Below are positions 37,492 through 46,987 of a stretch of DNA of 64,000 nucleotides, piece after piece. The notes under the pieces are model-generated. The model ran no database searches and was not told the DNA's origin. It saw nothing but the letters and a program-made list of their open reading frames with translations. This stretch comes from an uncultured bacterium (GTDB lineage: Bacteria; Spirochaetota; Leptospiria; Leptospirales; Leptonemataceae). A program made the translations under genes and the position numbers. Within the stretch, counting starts at the first letter, position 1, and each line of letters starts with the position of its first letter. The stretch is from the NCBI GenBank assembly GCA_937928085.1, contig CALFVU010000006.1:124001-188000 (forward strand). The letters are read 5' to 3'.

Positions 37492-38562
37492 ATGAATCGT
37501 AGAAGTTATGTATTAACTTTATTAGCAAGTTTTATGATTTTTTTAGGAGTATCTTTAAAGTTAGATTTTTCTGTAAAAGAGGATCAACAATTAAAAAAAA
37601 TTGAACTAAAAAAATATCCATCGTATTTCGATATAAATTCCATAGCCAAGCTTTATGCAGAAAATGAAGATCAATGGGATGGTGTTCGGAATGTGGTAAC
37701 ATTTGTAAAAACAATTACGTCTGGTATTAATGCATTATTAAAAAGATTAGAAGCGATTGGAATTTTAAATAAAACAGGCACTTTTACTACTACGGAGGGT
37801 GGATATAAAATTAAATTAGTTACGAATGATCCAAATAATGCTTCTATTGCAGGAATTGGAACTACTAAAGAATTTTCTCATCGTATTATTTTTTGGAATG
37901 AAAATACTAATATGAAATATTTAGAAGTTTTTTTTGATAATCCTACTAAAAAAACAGAAGAAGATGGGGTATTGGTAACTTTTGAACCGTATCAATCTAT
38001 TGGAGGTAATTTAAATTATAATAATGGGGAAAAAATGGAGTGCTATACCAAAAATACTACTATGATCTGTTCGTGGGATGGAGCTCTTCTTATCAATGGT
38101 CCTACTGAAAAAGCCCAGTTAATTGCTACTATAACTGATGGAGTTTTATCGATAAATTTATTAGTTAAGTTAAACTTAGCAACAACGACTTCAATCAATA
38201 ATAACCTGCCAAGTATTTGCAAAGAAAACCCAATCGGTTCTGAAAGATATTATTATACGGTGATTGCCTTAATAAAATCAAATCCCCCTTATTATACGAC
38301 ATCAGCTTTTGGAGTAAAAAAGGATGCGAAAGGTCTAAACTTAGGAAATTGTTCAAATAGTTATAACTATGGTTATTTTAATACAAGTGTAAATCCAAAT
38401 GTTAGTGGTTCTAAAAAGTATTTTGCTGGAATAGGAAATATTCCACCTTCATCTGACTATCCATCTACAAGTAATGTGAACAGTTTATTAAATCAAGATC
38501 CAACGAAAACTCAAGTAGATAATCTTTCGATTGATTTTGATAGTCAAGATCAAGCTCCTTAA
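37492..38562 (+). CDS. Exported protein of unknown function
   Basis: 356 residues with an N-terminal signal peptide or anchor (about 6-22). The mature part is rich in Asn, Thr, Ser and aromatic residues, with alternating beta-strand-like segments and four cysteines (in MECYTK, MICSWDG, PSICKEN and GNCSNS) that could form two disulfides. This looks like a surface or secreted beta protein; no family is recognised. It is probably cotranscribed with the small lipoprotein gene and ends just before a hairpin. Confidence 0.7.
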   Translation: MNRRSYVLTLLASFMIFLGVSLKLDFSVKEDQQLKKIELKKYPSYFDINSIAKLYAENEDQWDGVRNVVTFVKTITSGINALLKRLEAIGILNKTGTFTTTEGGYKIKLVTNDPNNASIAGIGTTKEFSHRIIFWNENTNMKYLEVFFDNPTKKTEEDGVLVTFEPYQSIGGNLNYNNGEKMECYTKNTTMICSWDGALLINGPTEKAQLIATITDGVLSINLLVKLNLATTTSINNNLPSICKENPIGSERYYYTVIALIKSNPPYYTTSAFGVKKDAKGLNLGNCSNSYNYGYFNTSVNPNVSGSKKYFAGIGNIPPSSDYPSTSNVNSLLNQDPTKTQVDNLSIDFDSQDQAP

Positions 38563-38564
38563 AA

Positions 38565-38588
38565 AATAAGCCCCTTGTTGGGCTTATT
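38565..38588. terminator. Rho-independent terminator, mainly for the minus strand
   Basis: AATAAGCCC (38565-38573) pairs with GGGCTTATT (38580-38588), a nine-pair stem with a six-base loop. On the minus strand the stem is followed by six T (the A-run at 38561-38566), so it ends the CPBP protease transcript. On the plus strand it follows the exported-protein gene by three bases and may act in both directions. Confidence 0.75.
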
Positions 38589-38626
38589 GTAAGAGCTTCA
38601 TTCTTATCAGAATTCTATTTTATATA

Positions 38627-39427
38627 CTAAAAATTAAAAAAAACAAATATCCAAAAATTAGCCATAGAATGCACAATAAAGGGGAAAAGTAATGATTTAG
38701 CTTCGATCCTTAAAATAGATAAAAACATACCGCTAAAAAAATATAAAAGAAATTCAAAAAAATCTTTAGGTATATGTAGAATTGCAAAACCTAAATTCGA
38801 TAGAATTTGTGAACTGAATATACAAAAAATCGTATCCTTTTTACAAATTATTTTAGGTATATAATATCGAAAGAGGATTTCCTCTGACAAAGGAGCAAGA
38901 AGAACTCCAAAAGAAAGAATAAGCTTTTCTAAAAAACTTAATTTAGTAAAAACATTATACTTTTGATTGATGTAAAATAAACTAAAAAGAAGAAGATAAA
39001 ACACAAAAATTGCTAATATATATAAATTTTTTTTCTTAGGAATTCTAAACAAAATTCCAAATTCATGCTTTGGAAGGGTATTTAATAAATAAAAAGAGAG
39101 AATTCCTAAAAAAAAAGGCCAAAATAAAGAAAACAAAAAAAAAGGACTTACTTTTGGATAAAGAATTATATGAGTTATCAATAAAACAATAAACACAATA
39201 GAAAGAGTTACTAAAATAACAGAAAATTTTTTGTAAGAAATACAAAAAAACTGATATAATTTTTTTTGCAATTCGATTTGTTCTTGTTTTGATAATTCTA
39301 AATAACGTTTTAGTTCTCTTTGTAAAATTAGTTTTTCTTTTTCTGTTAAAGATATTTCTATTTTGGAACGGACTTGATTTGGTAGAATTCCCCATAATAA
39401 TGCTGCCATTTTTTTGTTTGTAATCAT
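38627..39427 (-). CDS. CPBP-family intramembrane metalloprotease
   Basis: About 266 residues from the chosen ATG at 39427; the longer frame to 39511 would overlap asd. Several membrane segments enclose the CPBP motifs: EEILFRYYI (the EExxxR site), AILHIPKDFFE (His) and HSMANF (His). It resembles bacterial CAAX-protease-like proteins used in peptide processing or immunity; the substrate is unknown. An N-terminal helical stretch of about 60 charged residues precedes the membrane part. It is divergent from asd with 36 bases between starts. Confidence 0.8.
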   Translation of the reverse strand: MITNKKMAALLWGILPNQVRSKIEISLTEKEKLILQRELKRYLELSKQEQIELQKKLYQFFCISYKKFSVILVTLSIVFIVLLITHIILYPKVSPFFLFSLFWPFFLGILSFYLLNTLPKHEFGILFRIPKKKNLYILAIFVFYLLLFSLFYINQKYNVFTKLSFLEKLILSFGVLLAPLSEEILFRYYIPKIICKKDTIFCIFSSQILSNLGFAILHIPKDFFEFLLYFFSGMFLSILRIEAKSLLFPFIVHSMANFWIFVFFNF

Positions 39428-39463
39428 AAATATATTATAAAAATTGCCGATCAGGAGTTTATT

Positions 39464-40468
39464 ATGTCTAAAGTTGTGGCAATAGTTGGTGCAACAGGTG
39501 CCGTAGGTCAAGAATTTTTGAATGTTTTAGAAAAAAGAAATTTTCCTATTAAGGATTTAAAGCTTCTTGCTTCTTCGAGGAGTGTTGGAAAAAAACTAAA
39601 GTTTAAAGATACAGAAATACCAGTAGAGGAGTTGAAAGAAAGTTCATTCCACAATGTGGAGATTGCTTTATTTAGTGCAGGAAGTTCAATTAGTAAAACA
39701 TATGCAGCAAGTGCAGTATCTCTTGGAGCTATTGTAATCGATAATTCAAGTGCTTTTCGAATGGAAGAGGATGTTCCTTTAGTTGTTCCAGAAATTAATC
39801 CTGAAGATATAAAAACTCATAAAGGAATTATTGCAAATCCGAATTGTAGTACAATCATAATGTTAATGGCAATTTATCCTATATATAAATTGTATCCAAT
39901 AAAAAAAATCATAGTATCTACATATCAAGCAGCTTCTGGTGCAGGTGCTGCAGCTATGAAAGAATTAGAATTGCAAGCTAGAGCTTTTCTAAATAACGAA
40001 CCAATTCCCACAAAAGTTTTGCCCTATCCTTTAGCCTTTAATTTATTTAGTCATAACTCTTCTATAGATATAGAAAGTGGTTATAATCAGGAAGAAATTA
40101 AAATGATCAAGGAAACTAAAAAAATTCTACATAATCCAAATATACACATTAGCCCTACTTGTATACGTGTTTCGACTTTTAGAGCTCACGCAGAATCTAT
40201 AACGTTAGAATTAGAAGTTTCTGCAAATATCGAAGAAATTAAAAATTCTTATAAAAATTTTTCAGGGGTTCAAATTTTAGATAGACCAGAAATAAATTAT
40301 TTTCCTATGCCATTAGAAGTTTCGGGCAAAGACGATGTATATATAGGTAGAATTCGATATGATTATGAAGATAAAGAAAAAAAAGTATTACATTTATTTG
40401 CAGTAGGGGATCAGCTTTTGAAAGGAGCGGCCTTAAATGCAGTGCAAATAGCAGAATTGTTATTATAA
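39464..40468 (+). CDS. asd: Aspartate-semialdehyde dehydrogenase
   Basis: 334 residues. VGATGAVGQEFL is the NADPH-binding loop, IANPNCSTI carries the catalytic Cys, and RVSTFRAHAESITLE the catalytic region. It reduces aspartyl phosphate to the semialdehyde used for lysine, threonine, methionine and diaminopimelate. A Shine-Dalgarno sequence (AGGAG at 39452-39456) supports the start. The end overlaps priA on the other strand by six bases. Confidence 0.95.
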   Translation: MSKVVAIVGATGAVGQEFLNVLEKRNFPIKDLKLLASSRSVGKKLKFKDTEIPVEELKESSFHNVEIALFSAGSSISKTYAASAVSLGAIVIDNSSAFRMEEDVPLVVPEINPEDIKTHKGIIANPNCSTIIMLMAIYPIYKLYPIKKIIVSTYQAASGAGAAAMKELELQARAFLNNEPIPTKVLPYPLAFNLFSHNSSIDIESGYNQEEIKMIKETKKILHNPNIHISPTCIRVSTFRAHAESITLELEVSANIEEIKNSYKNFSGVQILDRPEINYFPMPLEVSGKDDVYIGRIRYDYEDKEKKVLHLFAVGDQLLKGAALNAVQIAELLL

Positions 40469-42505
40469 CAAATCTACAGGATCGATCTCTATTTCTAAGT
40501 AATCATCGTTGGTTAGCTTTCTTTTAAAATCTGTTACAGTTTGTTGAATTGCTTTTAAAGTTTCTTCGAATTGGTTGGTTTTGATCAAAAGATGATTTCT
40601 ATATTTATTACTGATTTTTATAATAGGTGCTGGTGCAGGACCAAGTATTGTAAATAAACTCTTATTTTTTTGTAAAATATATTCTAATTGATAAAAAAAT
40701 TCATTGATTAAAACTTCAGACTGTTTTTGTTTTGGGGAACGAATTAAAAAGCGAATTAATCTGCAAAAAGGGGGATAATGAAAAATATTTCTTTGCTTTA
40801 ATTCATGTTGATAAAAAGATTCATAATCTTGGTTGATTGCCCATTTTATATAAATATTTTCTTTATTTTGAACTTCTAAATACACCATTCCGAGATCATC
40901 TCTTCGTCCTGCTCTACCGGATGCTTGTAATAGCAGACTAAATGTTCTTTCTGTTGCACGAAAATCTGGTAAATAAAAACCTTCTTCTGCATTTAATACT
41001 CCTACTAAAGTTAAATTCGGAGCATCCAGACCTTTAGAAATCATTTGTGTTCCTGTAAGAATTTGAATTTCTCCCGCAATAAATTGTTTTAAAGTTTCGT
41101 GAAGAGCTTTATTTTTCAAAACAATATCGGTATCTAATCTGGCTAATTTTATATTTGGAAACATCGAAAGCAAAAATTCTTCAATTTTTTGTGTTCCAGT
41201 TCCCAGTTTAATTAATTTTGATTGGCATACTGGACATAGAAGGTTTGTATGTTTTTCATAACCACAATAATGACATTTTAAAATCAAATCTGTTGATTTG
41301 TGTAATGTTAAAGAAACTGAACAATTAGGACATTGTAAATTCACCTTGCATTTTTTACAATATAAATAGGGTGCATAACCACGTCTATTTAGTAAAATCA
41401 AAATTTGTCTTTTTTTCTTAAGGGTTTCTTCGATTTTATTTAATAAAGTATTACTAATTGGTTGATCTAAATTTTGTTTTTCTATAATTTGTACTTTAGG
41501 AGGTTTTCCAAGCACTCTTTTTTTTAAAAAATACAATCTAAATAAAGTTTGATTTGATTCATTATTGTGATCTTTTTCTATGATATATCGAATTTCAACT
41601 CTTGGTGTTGCCGAACCTAAAACTAAAGGTATTTTTAGTTCTTGAATTTTTTTTTGTGCTATAAATCTTGCATCGTATCTCGGATGACTATCATCTTGAA
41701 ACGAAGTATCGTGCTCCTCATCAATGATGATTAATCCTAAATCTTTTAAAGGGGCAAACACAGAAGATCTTGTTCCAAGCACCACATCTACTTTATTGAA
41801 TAAAATTTTTAAATATTCAGAAAATCTTTGTGTTTGAACTAGCCTTGAATGAAGTACGCTTAAATTTTCTCCTACAATCTTTTTAATTCTTTGGATCATT
41901 TGTATGGTTAAGCTGATCTCCGGTACTAAAAATAAAACTTTTTTTTTATTTAAAATTACATCAGTAATTAAATGTAAGTAGATTTCTGTTTTTCCGGACC
42001 CTGTAATACCCTGAATTAAATGTATACTGGGTTTGTTTATATCTAATGTCTCTTGAATTTGTTCATATATTTTTCTCTGTTCTTCAGTTAAGGTAATTAA
42101 ATTTTCTTTATAGATTTTTTTTTCTATTTGAGCTGTTTTTATAGCATTCAGATTTATATTTACAGGTTTAGGATACATTTTTGCTAAAGCTTCGCCAACT
42201 TCACATAAATAAATAGTTTTCATCCATTTAGCTAGTTCAATTTGCTCTTGTGTTACAATTGGAAACTCTTCTAATGGTTCTAGTATATTTTTATAAGATA
42301 TTTCTGTATTAAAAAGTTGGTCTTCGTTTGTATGAATAGAAACATCTTCTTCAATTTGGATTATAATACCTTCTTCGATTGAATTTCGAAGATTTACTAA
42401 TACTCTACTTCCGATTTGTAAAGTATCTTGAAATTTTTCTGGAATGATATAAAAATAGTTTTCTGGAATTGGGTAGGGAAATACGATTTTTGCATATCGT
42501 GGCAT
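40463..42505 (-). CDS. priA: Primosomal replication-restart helicase PriA
   Basis: 680 residues. The Walker A motif GITGSGKTEIY (about 166-176), the DEEH box, and the zinc-binding block with CKKCKVNLQCPNC and CHYCGYEKHTNLLCPVC (four CxxC pairs) are typical, as is GRAGRRDD. PriA restarts stalled replication forks. The length is slightly short at the N-terminus compared with E. coli (about 730). It is the last gene of the hpf-hprK-ptsH-ntrYX unit, five bases after the UDG-like gene. Confidence 0.94.
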   Translation of the reverse strand: MPRYAKIVFPYPIPENYFYIIPEKFQDTLQIGSRVLVNLRNSIEEGIIIQIEEDVSIHTNEDQLFNTEISYKNILEPLEEFPIVTQEQIELAKWMKTIYLCEVGEALAKMYPKPVNINLNAIKTAQIEKKIYKENLITLTEEQRKIYEQIQETLDINKPSIHLIQGITGSGKTEIYLHLITDVILNKKKVLFLVPEISLTIQMIQRIKKIVGENLSVLHSRLVQTQRFSEYLKILFNKVDVVLGTRSSVFAPLKDLGLIIIDEEHDTSFQDDSHPRYDARFIAQKKIQELKIPLVLGSATPRVEIRYIIEKDHNNESNQTLFRLYFLKKRVLGKPPKVQIIEKQNLDQPISNTLLNKIEETLKKKRQILILLNRRGYAPYLYCKKCKVNLQCPNCSVSLTLHKSTDLILKCHYCGYEKHTNLLCPVCQSKLIKLGTGTQKIEEFLLSMFPNIKLARLDTDIVLKNKALHETLKQFIAGEIQILTGTQMISKGLDAPNLTLVGVLNAEEGFYLPDFRATERTFSLLLQASGRAGRRDDLGMVYLEVQNKENIYIKWAINQDYESFYQHELKQRNIFHYPPFCRLIRFLIRSPKQKQSEVLINEFFYQLEYILQKNKSLFTILGPAPAPIIKISNKYRNHLLIKTNQFEETLKAIQQTVTDFKRKLTNDDYLEIEIDPVDLL

Positions 42506-42510
42506 TGCTA

Positions 42511-43527
42511 TTATACGAATTTTTGTAATGAATTTAGCACTTGTGTTTTAATTTTAATTTCTTCTAAGCGATAGAAAATAGCTTTGTATAAAATATATTT
42601 TTTTTCTCCTAATTTGTTTAAAATCGTTTTTTCGATATCTTTTTCTAATTGGATCTGACTTGCAGAAACTAGTTTAATTTTGTTAATGACTATTAAATTT
42701 TTTTGCCCTAAAACCGAATTTTTTAGTTCTTCGAGTATTAAAGAAAGATTATTTTTATTTTCTAAAAAGTATTTATATTCTTCTTTAAATTTTTTAAGTT
42801 TTTCTTCGTATTCTTTTCTTTTTTTTTCTAAAGTTAATATAGCTAAAGGACTTCGAATTACAAGTGCAGAAATTTTTTTATCTTCTATGGCAAGATCTAA
42901 AATTGAAGATTGGTTAGCATAATACTTTGCTTCTTCTCCAAAAAATAGAAGGGCTGAATTTCCTGTTATGATTAGCTTTTCTATTGTATTTTCATAAATA
43001 TTTTTTTTTAAAAAAACAAAGCAATTCTTAACTCTTTCTATCCAATCTTCTTGAGTACTATTTGATGGAAAATAACAAGCAACAAATTCCATAAAATATA
43101 AATGTTTTAAATTCAAATTAACTTTAGACAACATTTTGTTAAATAAATCATCTTCTTCTTGAGAAGAAAAAAAATATTTAGCGCTAACATCTTTAGATAT
43201 TTTGTTTGGATCTAAAGAACCATTATAGTGTAAGACCATAATTTTTTTTGGGTCTTCTTCTGGCTTTTTAAAATATTTTTGTACAGCAAACAGTTTATTT
43301 TTACAAAGCAGGCAATTTTGATTTTCTAAACGTTCTTTTTCTTTAGTAAGAATTTCTAAAGTTTTTTTTTCTATTTTTTTTTGTTTGCCTGAGGGTATAT
43401 AAATTTTTGGTTTTAAGTCTGTAAACACAAAAGGCGGTACTTCTAAACTTTTTGTGTTTTCTAAAAAATTTTGAAAGTTTTTTAAAAAAAATATATATTT
43501 TTCTTTTAGATCATTTAGATCATTCAT
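42511..43527 (-). CDS. Uracil-DNA glycosylase-like protein, iron-sulfur cysteines kept, catalytic motifs lost
   Basis: 338 residues. Cys72-x2-Cys75 in NCLLCKNK, then Cys151 and Cys169 separated by 17 residues, follow the family 4 uracil-DNA glycosylase spacing for a 4Fe-4S cluster. LIITGNSALLFFGEEA and the following IRSPLAIL occupy the positions of the later UDG strands. However, the usual GEAPG motif reads HYNGSLD, and the HPS/HPA motif appears as RSP. Base excision by the standard mechanism is therefore doubtful. A helical C-terminal extension runs from about 235 to 338. The start overlaps the ntrX end by eight bases. Confidence 0.65.
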   Translation of the reverse strand: MNDLNDLKEKYIFFLKNFQNFLENTKSLEVPPFVFTDLKPKIYIPSGKQKKIEKKTLEILTKEKERLENQNCLLCKNKLFAVQKYFKKPEEDPKKIMVLHYNGSLDPNKISKDVSAKYFFSSQEEDDLFNKMLSKVNLNLKHLYFMEFVACYFPSNSTQEDWIERVKNCFVFLKKNIYENTIEKLIITGNSALLFFGEEAKYYANQSSILDLAIEDKKISALVIRSPLAILTLEKKRKEYEEKLKKFKEEYKYFLENKNNLSLILEELKNSVLGQKNLIVINKIKLVSASQIQLEKDIEKTILNKLGEKKYILYKAIFYRLEEIKIKTQVLNSLQKFV

Positions 43528-44869
43528 CTTTTATTTTAATATTTAAATTTTTGATTTTTTTGTGGAGATGTGTTCTTTCCATTCCTAAAAAATTTGCCGT
43601 TTTACTAATATTGCCATCAAACTGTTTAAGAGCTTTTATAATGTAATTTTTTTCGAATTCACGACGAGCAGATTTTAGATCTAAATTTGCTAAATCATCT
43701 TTATCAGTATCAGATATTACAGTAAATAAGCTTTCTCTGACTTCTTTAATTCCAATTTCTTCTTTATCAGTTAAGATTACCAGTCGTTCTACTATATTTT
43801 TTAGTTCTCTTACATTGCCAGGCCAACTATATTGGCATAATAATTCAATTGCTGGATTTGTAAAAATTTTTGGTTTTAACTGATTTGTCTCAATTGTTTT
43901 TTTTAAAAAATAATTTAACAGTATAGGAATATCACTTATTCTTTCTCGTAAAGGAGGCATAATAATAGGAATTACATTTAGGCGATAATATAGATCTTCT
44001 CTAAATTTGCCATCTTTAATAGCCTGTAAGGGATCCACATTGGTTGCAGCAATGATTCTAACATCAATATGGATTTTTTCTGAACCTCCAACGCGTGTGA
44101 TATTTTGTTCTTCGATTACCCTTAATACTTTGGCTTGTGTAGTTAAAGACATATCGCAAATTTCGTCTAAAAAAAGAGTACCACCGTTTGCTAATTCAAA
44201 CTTTCCGATTCTTCTTTCGTTTGCACCTGTGAAAGCACCTTTTTCATGTCCGAAAAGTTCACTTTCTATCAATTCTTCAGGTATTGCTGCACAATTAATG
44301 TCAATAAAAGGTTTGTTTTTTCTATTCGAATTTTTATAAATCATTCTTGCTACTAGTTCTTTACCAGTTCCATTTTCTCCGTAAATAAAAACTCTTGCAT
44401 TTGTTTTTGCTGCCTGAGAAATAGCTTGTTTTACTTTGTATATTTGTTCTGATTCTCCAATAAGTTCGTCGTATTCAAGTTGAATGTCTTTATTTAATTC
44501 ACTTGTTTTGTTTTGTAAACAGTTTTCAATTTTTTCTAAAACTGATTGTATCGATAAAGGTTTTTCTAAAAAATCATAAGCACCAATTTTTGTAGCTTGA
44601 ACAGCAATTTCTATCGTAGCATGACCCGAAATCATAATTACGGGAAGAAAAGGATCATTTTTTTTTATTTCTTTTAATACTTCTATACCATCTTCGTTTT
44701 GTAGCCAAACATCCAGCAAAATCAATGAAGGTTTTTCTTTTTCTAATTGTTTTAAACAAGCTTTCCCCGAAGGAAATACTTGTACTTCGTAGTTTTCGTC
44801 TTCTAAAATTTCTTTAAGTGATTTTCTAATATTTTTATCATCATCTACAACAAAAATTTTTGTATTCAT
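43520..44869 (-). CDS. ntrX: NtrX-like sigma-54-dependent response regulator
   Basis: 449 residues: receiver (1-120, acceptor Asp53 in LLLDVWL), AAA+ ATPase (about 140-365) with Walker A GENGTGKELVAR, ELFGHEKGAFTGAN containing the sigma-54-contacting GAFTGA loop, and a C-terminal Fis-type helix-turn-helix (NISKTANFLGMERTHLHKKI). It activates sigma-54 promoters after phosphorylation by the NtrY-like kinase encoded just upstream. No rpoN is in this window. It is part of the hpf-hprK-ptsH-ntrYX unit. Confidence 0.9.
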   Translation of the reverse strand: MNTKIFVVDDDKNIRKSLKEILEDENYEVQVFPSGKACLKQLEKEKPSLILLDVWLQNEDGIEVLKEIKKNDPFLPVIMISGHATIEIAVQATKIGAYDFLEKPLSIQSVLEKIENCLQNKTSELNKDIQLEYDELIGESEQIYKVKQAISQAAKTNARVFIYGENGTGKELVARMIYKNSNRKNKPFIDINCAAIPEELIESELFGHEKGAFTGANERRIGKFELANGGTLFLDEICDMSLTTQAKVLRVIEEQNITRVGGSEKIHIDVRIIAATNVDPLQAIKDGKFREDLYYRLNVIPIIMPPLRERISDIPILLNYFLKKTIETNQLKPKIFTNPAIELLCQYSWPGNVRELKNIVERLVILTDKEEIGIKEVRESLFTVISDTDKDDLANLDLKSARREFEKNYIIKALKQFDGNISKTANFLGMERTHLHKKIKNLNIKIKDE

Positions 44870-44872
44870 AAT

Positions 44873-46705
44873 CTATACATCAAAAGTAATTCGAAATTCA
44901 GCTCCCCCTAGGCTGGACTTAAGTACTTGAATTCTGGCATTATGTTCCATTACAGCTCTTTCTACAAAAGCTAGACCAAGACCACTTCCATAACTTTCTT
45001 TTGTAGAGAAGTATGGTTCAAAAATTTTATCAATCATATCTTCTTTGATTCCCACACCATTATCTTCTACTCTTAAGATGATTTTGCTTTTGCCTAATTT
45101 TTTTTGTTCTAGGACAGAAACGATAATAATTCCTTTTTTATCTTCTTGATCTTTAAATTTTTCTTCTATAGCTTCTATAGAATTTTTGATTAAATTGTTC
45201 ATCATTCCTATAAATAAATTTTTATCAAGTTTGATTTTAGGTAGATTTTCCTGATATCGAAATTCAATCAAAACATTCGGCACGTTTTTGAATAATTCAA
45301 TCGATTCTTTAATTAAAGGAATAATTTGTTGGTGTTCTAATTTTGCAACAGGCAATCTTGTAAAATTAGAAAATTCTTCTAATAAATGCTTTAATACATT
45401 CACTTGTTCAATAATTGTATTAGAACAGGTTTTTACTACTTCGTATATCTCTTTAGGATTTTTCTGCTCTAGTTTTCTTAGCATTCTTTCGGCTGACAAC
45501 TGTATTGGTGTAAGAGGATTTTTGATTTCGTGTGCAAGCCTTTTAGCAACTTCTTGCCAAGCTGCTACCCGCAAACTGTGTAAAAGTCTACTTTTTAAGG
45601 TTTGTAATTCTTCTGTCATTGAATTAAAGCTTTGTATTAAGATCGCAATTTCTCCTTCGGATTTGATATCCAATCGAGTATCTAATTTCCCTTCAGTAAC
45701 TTTTTGTGTTGCCTCTGCTAAAGAAACAATAGGATAGGAAATTTGTCTAGCTAGTAAAATTGCAACGATAATCGCAATTACAATCATACCAAGATATAAA
45801 ATCGAAAGACTTAAACGCAAATTATAAGGAATCACTTCGTTTAATCTTTTTTCACCAATAGTTAATGTAAAATATACATTTCTAAATGTAGATTCTTCTA
45901 TAATATGGTTATGATAAATTTGTTTAAAGAATAGAAGATTTGTTTTATCTTGAACTTCTAACTTAATAAAAATATATTTTTTTTTATTTAGTAAAACTAG
46001 AGTATAATCTTCGATATCAATATTCGTTTCTTTTTCTTTTAATAAATTGATACCATAAATTTTGATTGTAGAATTTCCGTCTGATATATAAATACTATCG
46101 GTAGATTTACGAAACCATTTTTCTAAAAATGTGTAAAATTTTTTTTTATCGTTTTCATTAGAAAGATTTTGAATAAAATATAAAATAGTAAATTTTTGTT
46201 TTTTGATTTCGTTGTATAGATTTTCTGCCATTTTTTTTTCGTGATATTCTAATAACTTTTCAGCGGATTCGAAACTGCCTTTTAAATCTAATTTAAAAAA
46301 TAAAGATACGATCGATTCCACTTTACTTGAAGATAATAAAAAGATCGGCATTGCAGGTATAATCGAAACTAATAAAAAAGCTAAAATTAAACGATAACGT
46401 AAACTAGATCTCAGTTTACCAGTAACTTTGATTTTACGATTCCTATAAAGATAGTGTAGTAAAAAATTTAAAGTTCCAAGAGGAAGAAATACAATTATAT
46501 AAGCAAAAATGCGATCAAAAGGAGTAGAATTAGAATCTAAAAAAAAATATTCAGAAATAAAAATGCTAATCCAAAGTACTAAAAAAACATAAAAAATATC
46601 TCTAAGAAGGATTCTATCTTCTTCTTTTTTCCATTCATCTTTTTTGAATTCCAGTTTATTTTCATTAAAGTTCTCTTGTTTTGTTTTAAAAAATGTAGAA
46701 TTCAT
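44873..46705 (-). CDS. ntrY: NtrY-like sensor histidine kinase
   Basis: 610 residues. Three membrane segments near the N-terminus (about 33-52, 62-84, 104-125) and a fourth at about 298-318 frame an extracytoplasmic loop. A HAMP linker (about 320-370), HisKA with the phosphorylated His in KRLAHEIKNPLTP and HATPase boxes NNLIKNSIEAIEE and EDNGVGIKE follow. This layout matches NtrY, the partner of NtrX. The start overlaps the HPr stop by four bases. NtrB is an alternative label, but the four-membrane-segment layout argues against it. Confidence 0.9.
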   Translation of the reverse strand: MNSTFFKTKQENFNENKLEFKKDEWKKEEDRILLRDIFYVFLVLWISIFISEYFFLDSNSTPFDRIFAYIIVFLPLGTLNFLLHYLYRNRKIKVTGKLRSSLRYRLILAFLLVSIIPAMPIFLLSSSKVESIVSLFFKLDLKGSFESAEKLLEYHEKKMAENLYNEIKKQKFTILYFIQNLSNENDKKKFYTFLEKWFRKSTDSIYISDGNSTIKIYGINLLKEKETNIDIEDYTLVLLNKKKYIFIKLEVQDKTNLLFFKQIYHNHIIEESTFRNVYFTLTIGEKRLNEVIPYNLRLSLSILYLGMIVIAIIVAILLARQISYPIVSLAEATQKVTEGKLDTRLDIKSEGEIAILIQSFNSMTEELQTLKSRLLHSLRVAAWQEVAKRLAHEIKNPLTPIQLSAERMLRKLEQKNPKEIYEVVKTCSNTIIEQVNVLKHLLEEFSNFTRLPVAKLEHQQIIPLIKESIELFKNVPNVLIEFRYQENLPKIKLDKNLFIGMMNNLIKNSIEAIEEKFKDQEDKKGIIIVSVLEQKKLGKSKIILRVEDNGVGIKEDMIDKIFEPYFSTKESYGSGLGLAFVERAVMEHNARIQVLKSSLGGAEFRITFDV

Positions 46706-46962
46706 TCTTTGCCACTTTCTAATAATTGTGTAAGTTTATGGAGAGCTTTCTCTTCGTCTTCTCCATCAATGATCAATTTTATTTCTGAATTTGGATAAAG
46801 ACCAAGCATTAAAAGTCCCATAATACTTTTTCCATTTACAGTAATCCCTTCGTGTTCCACAATGATAGAGGATTTAAATTCGCTTGCAATTCTAACAAAT
46901 TCAGCAGCTGGTCTTCCATGTAGTCCATTTTTTAAATAAACTTTTACAGTTTTTGTAATCAT
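46702..46962 (-). CDS. ptsH: Phosphocarrier protein HPr
   Basis: 86 residues. The phosphorylation site is His15 in NGLHGRPAAEFV and the regulatory serine is Ser46 in GKSIMGLLMLG; both are intact (the usual motif has Ala or Thr where this has Gly16). HPr kinase is encoded just upstream. EI and EII components of the phosphotransferase system are not in the window, so it may serve regulation and not sugar uptake. Its stop overlaps the ntrY start (ATGA), so the two are coupled. Confidence 0.93.
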   Translation of the reverse strand: MITKTVKVYLKNGLHGRPAAEFVRIASEFKSSIIVEHEGITVNGKSIMGLLMLGLYPNSEIKLIIDGEDEEKALHKLTQLLESGKE

Positions 46963-46987
46963 AGATTTTTTGCATATAAATAATATA

